A stretch of 64,000 bases of DNA. Origin: an uncultured Muribaculum sp. (GTDB lineage: Bacteria; Bacteroidota; Bacteroidia; Bacteroidales; Muribaculaceae). Below are positions 43,637-54,362 of this stretch, piece after piece. Below the pieces are notes generated by a model. It ran no database searches. It had not been told where the DNA came from and saw nothing but the letters and a program-made list of their open reading frames with translations. The stretch spans positions 10,612 through 74,611 of the forward strand of contig CAJTSJ010000011.1 in the NCBI GenBank assembly GCA_910578785.1, read 5' to 3'. Numbering within the stretch: the stretch's first letter is position 1; the number at the start of each line of letters is the position of its first letter. The position numbers were made by a program, and so were the translations under genes.

Positions 43637-44359
43637 TCAAAGATAAAACGCTTCGGTCAGCTCATGATATTCTTCGGAACCGATACGTAGTTCGCCGTAT
43701 TCGGCCGTGAACGTACCGTCGACCGAAAGCTCCCAAAGAGTTCGCGACGGCATAGTCGATGCTCTCTTAGTAAACACGGATATTTTACGGGCAATCTTCA
43801 TCCTGCGCATTTCGGCCTCAAACGTCACGTCTGAATCAAATTCAGCAGGCAATATCATCGACAGACGTCCTGACGGCGTCAAGAGCCCATCGGCACAACG
43901 CCTAATCAACGAACAGTAGTCAAGACCGTCGCCGTGACGCGCCATGCTCCGTGCATAGTCCGGTGACTTGACCTGGGCCTTATAAAACGGAGGATTGCTC
44001 ACGACAAGGTCATACGGGCCATGCAATCCGCAATCTTCCGCCGCTATACGGTTGAAATCACCGCACGACACACATATTCTATCAGCCCAGGGAGACTGAT
44101 TTACATTCCACACCGCCTCATCGACAGCTTCAGGAATTATGTCTATAGCATCAATCTCGGCCACAGGCGACCGCTGTGCAATCATAAGCGCGATTAACCC
44201 GGTACCGGTACCGACATCAAGCACACGCTCAACGCCGTCAACACCGCACCACGCGCCGAGCAACACTCCGTCAGTGCCAACTTTCATTGCACTGTTGCTG
44301 TTACGTACTGAAAAACGTTTGAATCGAAAAACCGATTCTCTATTCGGATTGATTCCCAT
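43637..44359 (-). CDS. trmN6: tRNA1(Val) A37 N6-methyltransferase
   Basis: 240 residues from the ATG at 44359 (MGINPNRESVFRFKRF). An ATG seven codons upstream is in frame, but the TAACTTTG promoter element lies inside that extension, so the shorter form is preferred. The class I methyltransferase fold shows VLDVGTGTGLIALMIAQR (motif I, about 47-64) and the N6-adenine signature LVVSNPPFYK (about 118-127). FSVRNSNSAMKVGTDGVLLGAW is the TrmN6/YfiC N-terminal block. It modifies A37 next to the anticodon of tRNA-Val. Divergent from engB. Confidence 0.88.
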   Translation of the reverse strand: MGINPNRESVFRFKRFSVRNSNSAMKVGTDGVLLGAWCGVDGVERVLDVGTGTGLIALMIAQRSPVAEIDAIDIIPEAVDEAVWNVNQSPWADRICVSCGDFNRIAAEDCGLHGPYDLVVSNPPFYKAQVKSPDYARSMARHGDGLDYCSLIRRCADGLLTPSGRLSMILPAEFDSDVTFEAEMRRMKIARKISVFTKRASTMPSRTLWELSVDGTFTAEYGELRIGSEEYHELTEAFYL

Positions 44360-44367
44360 AACATAGG

Positions 44368-44375
44368 CAAAGTTA
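44368..44375 (-). promoter_or_regulatory. -7 element of trmN6
   Basis: TAACTTTG on the minus strand, 8 nt before the preferred ATG, implying a leader of only a few nucleotides. The -33 box is not evident. Confidence 0.4.
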
Positions 44376-44453
44376 AACATAAAGTCGGGAGATATGTTTA
44401 TATTAGCATAAAAAGTTGTAACTTTACAGAGAATCTACTTAAACGGACTAACG

Positions 44454-45062
44454 ATGAATATAGTATCTTCCAAATTCGAAATCAGTAATTCAGATGTAAA
44501 CAAATGCCCGGCCGGATGCCGTCACGAATACGCATTCATCGGACGGTCCAACGTCGGCAAGTCGTCGCTGATCAATATGTTGACCCGGCACAAGGGTCTG
44601 GCAATGACATCGTCGACTCCGGGTAAGACCACGCTTATAAACCACTTCCTCATAAATGACGAATGGTACATAGTCGACCTTCCGGGATACGGTTATGCCC
44701 AACGCGGCAAGGAGATGCAACGCAAAATACGCAAGATAATCGAAGACTATATTCTTGAACGAGGACAGATGACCAATCTGTTTCTGCTTATAGACTCGCG
44801 CCATGAACCACAGAAAATAGACCTGGAATTCATGGAATGGCTTGGCGAAAATGCAGTGCCTTTCTCGATTGTATTCACCAAACTTGACAAGATGTCGTCA
44901 AACGCGGCCAAGATAGTCACAGGCAAATATCTTGAGACCCTCAAAGAGCAGTGGGAGGAACTTCCGCCTGTGTTCTACACATCAAGTGCCAACGGGCGCG
45001 GACGCGAAGAGCTGCTTGACTATATCGAGGAACTGAACAAACTTCCGCTTAACTGCGAATAG
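44454..45062 (+). CDS. engB: Ribosome biogenesis GTPase EngB (YsxC/YihA)
   Basis: 202 residues. GTPase motifs are G1 GRSNVGKSSLINML (about 30-43), G3 DLPGYGYA (about 75-82), G4 TKLDK and G5 SSANGRG. The size and the circular context of motifs match EngB, an essential GTPase for assembly of the large ribosomal subunit. The rel gene starts 18 nt downstream. A near-consensus TAACTTTA (44419-44426) may be its -7 element. Confidence 0.95.
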   Translation: MNIVSSKFEISNSDVNKCPAGCRHEYAFIGRSNVGKSSLINMLTRHKGLAMTSSTPGKTTLINHFLINDEWYIVDLPGYGYAQRGKEMQRKIRKIIEDYILERGQMTNLFLLIDSRHEPQKIDLEFMEWLGENAVPFSIVFTKLDKMSSNAAKIVTGKYLETLKEQWEELPPVFYTSSANGRGREELLDYIEELNKLPLNCE

Positions 45063-45080
45063 AAGTACCGAGGCAAGGCA

Positions 45081-47282
45081 ATGGGCGAAAAATACTTTAC
45101 GGACGAAGAGCGCATAAAGCTTCTGGATGTCACCAAAAATCTGATGTTGGCGACACGCGATGTCGTGGAGAAAAACGATGTCAGACGCATACGCTCAGTC
45201 ATCGAAAAAGGTGTTGTCGAAAACCACTTCCGACGCGACCGGTTCGGGTTCAACCCTACTCTGCACTATCTGTCGACGGCATTGGCCCTGTGCGAAAAGG
45301 TCAGTCCCGACCGCAACATGATTATAGCCATACTTCTTTTCTCCCTCTGCCAAAGCAACGTACTCGCCGAGGAAGACTTGAAAAAAGAATGGGGCGACGA
45401 CATCGCACGGCTTATTCACGGATTGCTGAAGGTGTCATCGCTTTACAGCAAGCAGGCGGCCGTTGAGAGCGACAACTTCAGAAAACTGCTCCTGACGTTT
45501 GCCGAAGACATCCGCGTAATCATAATCATGATAGTCGACCGACTCACGCTCATGCGCGCCATCAACCATCACCCCAACGAAAAGATGGTACACGATGTGG
45601 CCTATGAGTCCAACTATCTGTATGCTCCCCTGGCACACCGATTAGGTCTGTACGCCATCAAGTCGGAGCTTGAGGACATGTCGCTTAAGTATACAAACCG
45701 AACCACTTACACCGACATTGCCCATAAACTTAACGAGACAAAAGCCAAACGCGATGCCTACATCGAATCGTTCATACGTCCGATAAAGGAAAAGCTGAAC
45801 GCCACCGGCCTTAAATATGAAATCAAAGGCCGCACAAAGTCGATTTATTCAATCTGGAATAAAATAAAAAAGCAGAAGAACGACATCGACCAGATATACG
45901 ACCTGTTTGCCATCCGTGTAATAATCGACACAGAACCCGCAAGGGAGAAGAGCGACTGCTGGCTGGCCTACTCGGTCATAACCGACATGTACCAGCCCAA
46001 CCCTTCAAGAATGAAGGATTGGCTTAGCATACCTAAAAGCAACGGATATGAGTCGCTGCACATCACCGTCTACGGTCCCGACAACCGCTGGGTAGAGGTA
46101 CAGATACGCACCAAGCGTATGGATCTGATTGCAGAGAAAGGTCTTGCCGCCCACTGGAAATACAAAGGCATCAAGAGCGAGGGTGCCCTCGATGCGTGGA
46201 TGAACAATGTGCGCGATATTCTCGAGACTGCGGAGACCGGGCCTATGGAGCTGATGAAGAACATGAAGATGGACATCTACGAAAAGGAGGTGTTCGTATT
46301 CACGCCCAAAGGCGACCTTTACAAGCTTCCGTTCGGAGCCACGCTTCTCGACTTCGCGTTCCACATCCACTCGCGTCTCGGCATGTCATGCGTGGGAGGC
46401 AAAGTCAACGGACGCAACCAGAAGCTTAACTATAAGCTTAAAAGCGGCGACACCGTGGAGATACAGACATCTTCCACCCAGACACCCAAACTCGACTGGC
46501 TGAACTTTACAGTGACGTCGAAAGCCCGCAACAAAATACGCCAGAGCGTCAAGGAAATCGAAAGCCGTCAGGCAAATCTCGGCAAGGAGCTGCTTGAACG
46601 ACGTTTCAAGAACCGCAAAATAGAGATGGTCGAGAGCACAATGACCAAGCTCATCAAGAAGACCGGCTACAAGACGGCTACAGACTTTTACGATGCCATA
46701 GCGTCGGGAGAAAAGGATGTCAACGACGTAATCACCGAATACGAGAATCTCGACAAGAAAGCGGCCGACGCCGGCGAGACCAGATCGGCCGGTGAGTTCA
46801 AGCTCATGCAGCCAGACGAACAGTCGGCGGCAAGCGACATACTCGTCATCGGCGACGACATCAAAGGCATAAACTACCGTCTGTCGAAATGCTGCAACCC
46901 CATATATGGCGACGACGTGTTCGGATTCATATCAGCCGAAGGTGTCATTAAAATCCATCGCCACGACTGTCCAAACGCCACAAATATCAAAGACAAGTAT
47001 CCTTACCGGATCATACCGACGCGCTGGTCAGGCAAACTCGGCCATCAGTTCGGAGCCACCCTGCGTATAGTAGGACATGACGACATAGGCATCGTGGCAT
47101 CCATCACGTCGATTATCAACAAGGAGAAGGACACCGCACTGCGGAGCATCTCCATTGATTCAAACGACGGCATATTCCACGGCTACCTTGTAGTAGGAAT
47201 CAACGACACAGTAGCCCTAAATAACCTTATTAAAAAGCTAAAAACCGTAAAAGGAGTAAAAGATGTACAACGTAGCAAGTAA
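45081..47282 (+). CDS. rel: RelA/SpoT family (p)ppGpp synthetase with degenerate HD domain
   Basis: 733 residues. The N-terminal HD-fold region (about 40-180) has lost its metal signature: where bifunctional enzymes carry an LLHDxxED-type stretch this one reads ILLFSLCQSN, so hydrolase activity is doubtful. The synthetase domain (about 230-360) keeps IYDLFAIRVIIDT, RMKDWLSIPKSNGYESLH with the RxKD loop, and EVQIRT with the catalytic Glu. A TGS domain (about 400-465; VFTPKGDLYKLP), a zinc-finger-like CCNP stretch and a C-terminal ACT domain (about 660-733) follow. Its 3' end overlaps the next gene by 20 nt. Confidence 0.92.
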   Translation: MGEKYFTDEERIKLLDVTKNLMLATRDVVEKNDVRRIRSVIEKGVVENHFRRDRFGFNPTLHYLSTALALCEKVSPDRNMIIAILLFSLCQSNVLAEEDLKKEWGDDIARLIHGLLKVSSLYSKQAAVESDNFRKLLLTFAEDIRVIIIMIVDRLTLMRAINHHPNEKMVHDVAYESNYLYAPLAHRLGLYAIKSELEDMSLKYTNRTTYTDIAHKLNETKAKRDAYIESFIRPIKEKLNATGLKYEIKGRTKSIYSIWNKIKKQKNDIDQIYDLFAIRVIIDTEPAREKSDCWLAYSVITDMYQPNPSRMKDWLSIPKSNGYESLHITVYGPDNRWVEVQIRTKRMDLIAEKGLAAHWKYKGIKSEGALDAWMNNVRDILETAETGPMELMKNMKMDIYEKEVFVFTPKGDLYKLPFGATLLDFAFHIHSRLGMSCVGGKVNGRNQKLNYKLKSGDTVEIQTSSTQTPKLDWLNFTVTSKARNKIRQSVKEIESRQANLGKELLERRFKNRKIEMVESTMTKLIKKTGYKTATDFYDAIASGEKDVNDVITEYENLDKKAADAGETRSAGEFKLMQPDEQSAASDILVIGDDIKGINYRLSKCCNPIYGDDVFGFISAEGVIKIHRHDCPNATNIKDKYPYRIIPTRWSGKLGHQFGATLRIVGHDDIGIVASITSIINKEKDTALRSISIDSNDGIFHGYLVVGINDTVALNNLIKKLKTVKGVKDVQRSK
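47251..47256 (+). promoter_or_regulatory. Shine-Dalgarno sequence of the lipoprotein gene at 47263
   Basis: AAGGAG, 6 nt before the ATG at 47263 and inside the 3' end of rel. Such sites are rare in this window and support the overlapping start. Confidence 0.6.
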
Positions 47283-48123
47283 ATCAATCATTGCCGCAAT
47301 GCTGGCTTCGGCCATCTGCTTCAGCGGATGCTCATCAAAAAGCGCAGAGCGCATCGAAGCTGAGAAACTTATCGCAAACGCCGATTCTGCCCTGAAAGTG
47401 CAGAATTACGACGAAGCAATAGCCATTCTCGACTCGCTCAAGGCCAAATATCCCACCGAAATTGACATCCAGCGCCAAGGCATGCACTTACGTCCGCAAG
47501 CCATCGAAGGCCAGACGATACGCGAACTTCAGACCACCGACAGCCTCAGGGCCTACTACGAATATGTGTCAGACTCACTGAAGCAATATTTCACACTTGT
47601 CCATAATCCAGAACTCGGCGAAGACTATGACTACTATGTCATCAAAGAATACAAGAACAGCAATCTGTTCAACCGCACCGGACTTGAAGCCCGTGTGGAA
47701 CCTTCAGGCGAATTGCGCCTGATATCGTCGCTTGTCGGTCATCCCGGAGTGAAACATACGAAGATTACACTTTCATCGAAAAGTGCCGGACAACTTGTCG
47801 AATCGGCAGAAGTGCCCTACGACGGTGAACGCAACTACCGTTCAGGCTCAACCGAAATGATTACATTTATCGGAGCCGAATGCGATACCTTGGGCCACTA
47901 TCTGACCAACGACGCCCCGCGCGACGTGACCCTTGCCTTCCGTGGAGCAAAAGTCCACACAATGCCGTTGAGCAAAAACGACAGAAAGTCGCTCGAACTA
48001 AGCTACAAATTCGCACAGGCCACCGCGCAGCACCGCAAACAGGTTCTCAAACTCGACTATCTCAACAAACAGTTAATGATAGCCCGCGACCAGGCCGCCC
48101 GCACAGCCAAGGATCCGGAGTAA
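47263..48123 (+). CDS. Lipoprotein, unknown function
   Basis: 286 residues. The signal peptide ends in a lipobox FSGC (Cys about 22). A short helical region follows (AEKLIANADSALKVQNYDEAIAILDSL, reminiscent of one TPR unit, about 30-65). The rest is a beta-rich domain and a charged C-terminal coiled-coil (HRKQVLKLDYLNKQLMIARDQAAR). No family is recognised. It overlaps rel by 20 nt and uses a visible AAGGAG site, so it is cotranscribed with engB-rel, but a functional link is not evident. It converges on the hydrolase gene with 8 nt between stops. Confidence 0.75.
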   Translation: MYNVASKSIIAAMLASAICFSGCSSKSAERIEAEKLIANADSALKVQNYDEAIAILDSLKAKYPTEIDIQRQGMHLRPQAIEGQTIRELQTTDSLRAYYEYVSDSLKQYFTLVHNPELGEDYDYYVIKEYKNSNLFNRTGLEARVEPSGELRLISSLVGHPGVKHTKITLSSKSAGQLVESAEVPYDGERNYRSGSTEMITFIGAECDTLGHYLTNDAPRDVTLAFRGAKVHTMPLSKNDRKSLELSYKFAQATAQHRKQVLKLDYLNKQLMIARDQAARTAKDPE

Positions 48124-48131
48124 ACAGTATT

Positions 48132-49133
48132 CTACAAACCCTGACGGTCAAGCCACTTGAATATATAGTCATATAGAGGCTCGCGTACACCTTTGCCCGA
48201 CAGCACAAGGTCGTGCAGACCGCCGTAGACCGTAACCTCCGTCACAACCGGCCCCAGACGACGGCCGTATTTCGAAATATCCTCGACATCGAGTACAGCA
48301 TCGGTGCATAAATACATGCTGTCCGGATCGCCATTCTTAAACGACCGGTCGGAATGCATCAGCAATATTGGCACACGGATATCGGGGTCGTCCTGTATGA
48401 CGCTCTGGGCCGCGTCGATGGCGCGGATCCAACCGCTGTCGACGTTCGGCGACACAGCAAGCTTCCACGAAGTGTCATAGTGCCATTCACCGTCGTAATC
48501 GGCGAGAAGACTGCGTGCATAGTGGTCGCCTCCGCCTTGCGGAATTGAGACGTCAGGAAATAGCCTTGCCACTCCCCTGACCATTGGAATCAGGAATTTT
48601 TCTTGAAATTTCGTTTGGTTCCAGTCGAGAAACGGGCTATTCAGAATCAAAGCACGAATCAGGGTGTCGGGATTTTCATTCATATACAGCGACGTGGTAA
48701 GCCCACCTGTAGAGTGCCCCATAAGAACAATCTCACGGTTGCCGTCGCGCTTCATCTGAGCCAGCGCCGAATCTATGTCGGCAAAATACTCTTTCATGTC
48801 CCTGACCTGAAACATCTTCTGGCCGGCAATTATCGACCGTCCGTACTTACGCAAGTCCACGGCATAGAAGTTGTAGCATGAGTCGACAAAACGGTCGCCC
48901 ATCTCCGCCTGAAAGAAGTAGTCATTGAATCCATGCACGTAAAGCACACCCTTGCCGGACGAACAGTCAGACAGCTTTCTGACTATGGTGCAACGCACCT
49001 TGCCGGAGTAATCATCGGGCTGGTCGACGTAGCGCATCTCGTAGCCGTCGCCAAGTACGTCGGGACGCCACTGTGCAAACGAGGTGACGCTCCCGAGCAA
49101 AACAAACAGTAATGTAGAAATAATCTGTCTCAT
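48132..49133 (-). CDS. Secreted alpha/beta hydrolase (monoacylglycerol lipase / S33-like)
   Basis: 333 residues with a Sec signal peptide (STLLFVLLGSVTSFAQ). The hydrolase core shows VLYVHGFNDYFFQ (oxyanion His-Gly), the nucleophile elbow LMGHSTGGLTTSLY (Ser about 134), an acid candidate in LLMHSDRS and the catalytic His in GGLHDLVLSG near the end. DLRKYGRS is typical of Hydrolase_4 lipases. Substrate unknown; probably periplasmic. A hairpin upstream separates it from the ABC exporter genes. Confidence 0.85.
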   Translation of the reverse strand: MRQIISTLLFVLLGSVTSFAQWRPDVLGDGYEMRYVDQPDDYSGKVRCTIVRKLSDCSSGKGVLYVHGFNDYFFQAEMGDRFVDSCYNFYAVDLRKYGRSIIAGQKMFQVRDMKEYFADIDSALAQMKRDGNREIVLMGHSTGGLTTSLYMNENPDTLIRALILNSPFLDWNQTKFQEKFLIPMVRGVARLFPDVSIPQGGGDHYARSLLADYDGEWHYDTSWKLAVSPNVDSGWIRAIDAAQSVIQDDPDIRVPILLMHSDRSFKNGDPDSMYLCTDAVLDVEDISKYGRRLGPVVTEVTVYGGLHDLVLSGKGVREPLYDYIFKWLDRQGL

Positions 49134-49146
49134 ATCTTCAATAACG

Positions 49147-49185
49147 AATTATCCCACGAAAATGTTAAAATTCCGTGGGATAATT
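49147..49185 (-). terminator. Hairpin between the ABC permease and hydrolase genes
   Basis: A 12-bp perfect stem, AATTATCCCACG (49147-49158) with CGTGGGATAATT (49174-49185), and a 15-nt loop. There is no long U-tract, so termination may be partial. Confidence 0.5.
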
Positions 49186-49208
49186 TATAATTTAAGCAGT
49201 ACGGTAAT

Positions 49209-50510
49209 TTATCTGAGCCACTTGAACAACTCCATATACGACACCTTCTTGCCATAGCGAAGAATTCCGTTACGGTAGATTCTCGCCGCAAAGTAAGTGA
49301 AAAGTATCGCACAGCCATACAGCACGCCTATGCTCGTCAGCAATTGCCACACAGGCACGTCGTAAGGCAAGCGCGTCATCATAACTATCGGCGAAGTAAA
49401 CGGTATGATCGAACACCAGACACCGAGCTGTCCGTTTGGATTCTCTATGCACGACTCGCCGATAAGCAGGGCAAACACGATTATCATCATCACCGGAGTA
49501 GTGAACTGGGCTGTATCGGACTGCTGGTCGACAGCAGAACCGAATCCGGCAAACAGAGCGGCGTAAAGCAGATAGCCGCCGATGAAATATATTATGAACA
49601 TGCCGAGCAACTGAATCCAGTTGACAGACATGACCATCTGGATTATCTTTGCAAGGTCGGAATCTATGTTCGGCATGGCCTGCTCCATGCCGGGTGTCAT
49701 TCCGGGAGCCATAGCCGATGTGTCAGGCACAAGTCCGCTCATGCTGAGCATCGCCATTCCAACACCCAAAAGCACAGCCCAGATGGCAATCTGTGTAAGT
49801 CCGACAAGAGCGACACCGATAATCTTACCCATCATCAGTTCTATAGGTCGGCATGAGCTGACTATCACCTCGACAATTCTGTTGGTCTTGTCCTCGACTA
49901 CTGAAGCCATGATCATGGCGCCGAACATAAGTACAAATATGTAGATTATGAATGCAAGAACGATACCTACTACAGAAGCAAGCACAGTCGACGACACTTC
50001 GTTGTCCCAGGTCAGGGCATCGACATCGACCTCTATGTGCGAATCTTTCATCATCTGCTCAAACTCCGGAATGCCGTACGACAGTATTTTCTCACGCGAA
50101 AGGCGTTCGCCCAGCTGATCCTCGATACTGTTCATCAGCGACATGCGCACGGCATCGTCGGAATATACATTGACCTTCCTCGTTTCGGCCACATCTGCCG
50201 GAATAGTAATCAGCGCATAGGAGTCGCCGTAACGCTCGTGCAGGTCGGCAACCGGCGCAACCTCATCAGTAGAAATATAGACGAAACGATAGTCTTCGTT
50301 GTCTTCAAAAGCACCGGCAAACTTTCCGGAATTGTCGACAATGGTAACTGTTTCGGCCTCCGAGCTGTTGAACTGGGCCAGTACCACCGGGACCACCCCT
50401 ATCAGAAGCACGAGCAACGGAACCAATATGGTTGATATGATAAATGACTTCTTGGCAACGATGGCGTAATATTCACGCTGCATCACAAGAAATAAGCGGT
50501 TCTTATTCAT
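49209..50510 (-). CDS. ABC-2 type exporter permease (NatB-like)
   Basis: 433 residues. A membrane helix at about 20-45 is followed by an extracytoplasmic domain (about 50-175). Five or six helices fill residues 175-400, including ASVVEDKTNRIVEVIVSSCRPIELMMGKIIGVALVG, whose KTNR..E core is typical of NatB-type permeases. The partner ATPase is encoded just upstream with an 8-nt overlap. NatAB-type exporters expel sodium or small lipophilic compounds; the substrate here is unknown. Confidence 0.87.
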   Translation of the reverse strand: MNKNRLFLVMQREYYAIVAKKSFIISTILVPLLVLLIGVVPVVLAQFNSSEAETVTIVDNSGKFAGAFEDNEDYRFVYISTDEVAPVADLHERYGDSYALITIPADVAETRKVNVYSDDAVRMSLMNSIEDQLGERLSREKILSYGIPEFEQMMKDSHIEVDVDALTWDNEVSSTVLASVVGIVLAFIIYIFVLMFGAMIMASVVEDKTNRIVEVIVSSCRPIELMMGKIIGVALVGLTQIAIWAVLLGVGMAMLSMSGLVPDTSAMAPGMTPGMEQAMPNIDSDLAKIIQMVMSVNWIQLLGMFIIYFIGGYLLYAALFAGFGSAVDQQSDTAQFTTPVMMIIVFALLIGESCIENPNGQLGVWCSIIPFTSPIVMMTRLPYDVPVWQLLTSIGVLYGCAILFTYFAARIYRNGILRYGKKVSYMELFKWLR

Positions 50511-51417
50511 GTTGTTTAGTGACAGTTTCTATAAATATTTCGTTCATTGACGGCAGAATCTCTTCAAATCCGAGTATAGTATACTTTTCATTGAGCGTCG
50601 CTATGGTCTCGCGCATAGACACACCCGCAACCAAAGCCACTACGGCCTCACAGCCTCCGACAGAGTTCTGTTCAAGGCCCATGATAGAATAAAGCGCGGC
50701 GTCTGGAGCCAGCACAGGCTCGGCGATTGTGATTCTGAACAGATTCTTCTTAAACTGCTGGCGAATGCTGTAAACGTCGCCTTGCAGCACGGCATGCGAA
50801 CGGTCAATCAATGTAATTTCCCGGCATATCTCCTCCACCGATGCCATATTATGGGTAGAGAACAGTATCGTGGAACCATCGCGGTTCAACTCAAGAATCT
50901 CACGTTTCAGCTGTTCAACGTTTACAGGGTCGAATCCTGAAAACGGTTCGTCAAATATCAGGAGCTTCGGACGATGCACTACCGTAGATATGAACTGAAC
51001 CTTCTGGGCCATTCCTTTCGACAGAGCTTCTATCTTTTTGTTGGTCCACTCCGACAGTCCGAGCTTATCAATCCACATACGAGCGGCAGTTCGGGCATCG
51101 CGCTTTGACATACCCTTCAACCGGCCAATGAATTCAATCTGGTCAATGACTTTCATCTTTTTATACAGTCCACGCTCCTCCGGCAGATAGCCCATGTGCA
51201 TGACATCCGACGGTGTCAACGGGCGTCCCTCCAAGAGCACTTCTCCCTCATCCTGCTTTATAATCTGATTAAGGATTCGAATCAAAGTAGTCTTTCCGGC
51301 ACCGTTTGGTCCGAGAAGTCCGTAGACTTCCCCTTCCTGCACATTCAAGGACACATGGTCAAGGGCCACATGCTTGTCGTAGCGCTTGACTACATCTTTT
51401 ACTTCTATTAAAGACAT
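50503..51417 (-). CDS. ABC transporter ATP-binding protein (NatA-like)
   Basis: 304 residues. Walker A GLLGPNGAGKTTLIRIL (about 33-49), a Q-loop region GYLPEERGLYKKM, the signature LSKGMAQKVQFI, Walker B LLIFDEPFSGFDP and the H-loop FSTHNM are all intact. The C-terminal 80 residues form the extension seen in NatA/DUF4162 ATPases. It overlaps the permease gene by 8 nt, so the two form one exporter. Confidence 0.93.
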   Translation of the reverse strand: MSLIEVKDVVKRYDKHVALDHVSLNVQEGEVYGLLGPNGAGKTTLIRILNQIIKQDEGEVLLEGRPLTPSDVMHMGYLPEERGLYKKMKVIDQIEFIGRLKGMSKRDARTAARMWIDKLGLSEWTNKKIEALSKGMAQKVQFISTVVHRPKLLIFDEPFSGFDPVNVEQLKREILELNRDGSTILFSTHNMASVEEICREITLIDRSHAVLQGDVYSIRQQFKKNLFRITIAEPVLAPDAALYSIMGLEQNSVGGCEAVVALVAGVSMRETIATLNEKYTILGFEEILPSMNEIFIETVTKQHE

Positions 51418-51442
51418 GTAGATATCTATTATTATGTATTAA

Positions 51443-52291
51443 TTATACTTTTATCAGCTTAAGCGACGCCCAATCGTCAAGACTCACGAGCGAATCATAA
51501 GCCAGTCCGAATTCAGAAGCCTTGTTCACGATGTCGTCGGCATCGTTTTTGTAAAATCCGCTCAACAGCATGACTCCTCCGGGATTCAAAGCATCGGCAT
51601 AAGCCTCTATATCGTTAAGGATGATGTTTTTGTTTATATTGGCAAGCAGATAGTCCGACTTTGGCAAAGACTTCAAAGCGGAAGCATCGCCCAAAATCAC
51701 ATTTATCTCGCCATGATGGTTCAACGCCACATTCTCAACGGCATTGACATGGGCAAACTCGTCGATTTCAATTGCATTGACCGGCGACGCCCCTCTCATG
51801 GCAGCCAATATGGCCAGAATTCCGGTGCCGGTGCCGACATCGACAAGCGACCTACCCTCGACTGGCAAGCTCAAAAGCCAGCGCAACATCAGGGTCGTGG
51901 TCTGGTGATGGCCTGTTCCGAACGCCATTTTCGGGTCGATGACTATATCATAAGGAGCCGATGGGACATCCGCATGAAACGAGCTGTGAATCACACACAT
52001 ATCGTCCACGATAATCGGTTTGAAGTAATTCTTCTCCCATTCCGCATTCCAATCCTGACCTTCAATCTCAGTCCAGCTTACCGAAGCCTTGACATCATCA
52101 AAAGGGAACTTCACCATTACATCCTTTAGAACGGACTCATCGAAATCGCCTATCTTAACATAAGCAGTCAATCCTTCCTCATCCGGGACAAAACTCTCAT
52201 AGCCGTGCTCGCACAACAACGCGGCGAATACATCGGTCATCGTCTCGTCGCAAGGAGTCAGATCGACCCTCACTTCCATATAATTGTTCAT
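51443..52291 (-). CDS. prmA: Ribosomal protein L11 methyltransferase
   Basis: 282 residues from the ATG at 52291; an in-frame TTG four codons upstream is passed over. The N-terminal L11-recognition domain covers about 1-100. The methyltransferase domain carries KMAFGTGHHQTTTLML (about 129-144), VDVGTGTGILAILAAMRGA (motif I, about 158-176) and DYLLANINKNII (NxxA-type motif). PrmA trimethylates lysines and the N-terminus of L11. A TATCTTTG element lies 32 nt upstream. Confidence 0.93.
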   Translation of the reverse strand: MNNYMEVRVDLTPCDETMTDVFAALLCEHGYESFVPDEEGLTAYVKIGDFDESVLKDVMVKFPFDDVKASVSWTEIEGQDWNAEWEKNYFKPIIVDDMCVIHSSFHADVPSAPYDIVIDPKMAFGTGHHQTTTLMLRWLLSLPVEGRSLVDVGTGTGILAILAAMRGASPVNAIEIDEFAHVNAVENVALNHHGEINVILGDASALKSLPKSDYLLANINKNIILNDIEAYADALNPGGVMLLSGFYKNDADDIVNKASEFGLAYDSLVSLDDWASLKLIKV

Positions 52292-52322
52292 ATACCTGTG
52301 CAAAAAATATGATTAATGCGCA

Positions 52323-52330
52323 CAAAGATA
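52323..52330 (-). promoter_or_regulatory. -7 element of prmA
   Basis: TATCTTTG on the minus strand; transcription would start about 27 nt before the ATG. The -33 position reads CTT instead of TTG. Confidence 0.4.
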
Positions 52331-52381
52331 CGAAATAAAATCATACTATAAAGGAGACTGTCCTATAATATGTATAATAAA

Positions 52382-52414
52382 AGATAGCCGCCGGCACTAA
52401 GCCAACGGCTATCT
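52382..52414 (-). terminator. Terminator after typA
   Basis: AGATAGCCG (52382-52390) pairs with CGGCTATCT (52406-52414) over a 15-nt loop. On the minus strand the stem is followed by TTTTATTATA. Confidence 0.75.
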
Positions 52415-52437
52415 CAAATATATCATAACAATTGAAT

Positions 52438-54234
<1,797 letters not shown>

Positions 54235-54258
54235 ATACTTATTTTCCTATTTCGACTG

Positions 54259-54289
54259 CAAAATTACTATGTTATTAAACATATTCCAA
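54259..54289 (-). promoter_or_regulatory. Promoter of typA
   Basis: TTG (54287-54289), exactly 20 nt, then TAATTTTG (54259-54266) on the minus strand. The TTG lies inside the left arm of the terminator hairpin of the preceding gene. Transcription would start near 54254, about 20 nt before the ATG. Confidence 0.75.
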
Positions 54290-54328
54290 GCCTCTTTGCG
54301 AAATTTTTCGCGAAGAGGCTTGGAATAT
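54281..54328 (-). terminator. Very long hairpin terminator between the protease-TPR gene and typA
   Basis: Arms 54281-54303 and 54306-54328 pair over 23 positions: 16 perfect outer pairs, one G-U and 6 inner pairs, with a 2-nt loop. It follows the stop of the protease-TPR gene by 34 nt. Confidence 0.8.
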
Positions 54329-54362
54329 ACTGTATCGTAAAGACTCGCAACCCTATTCCCGA

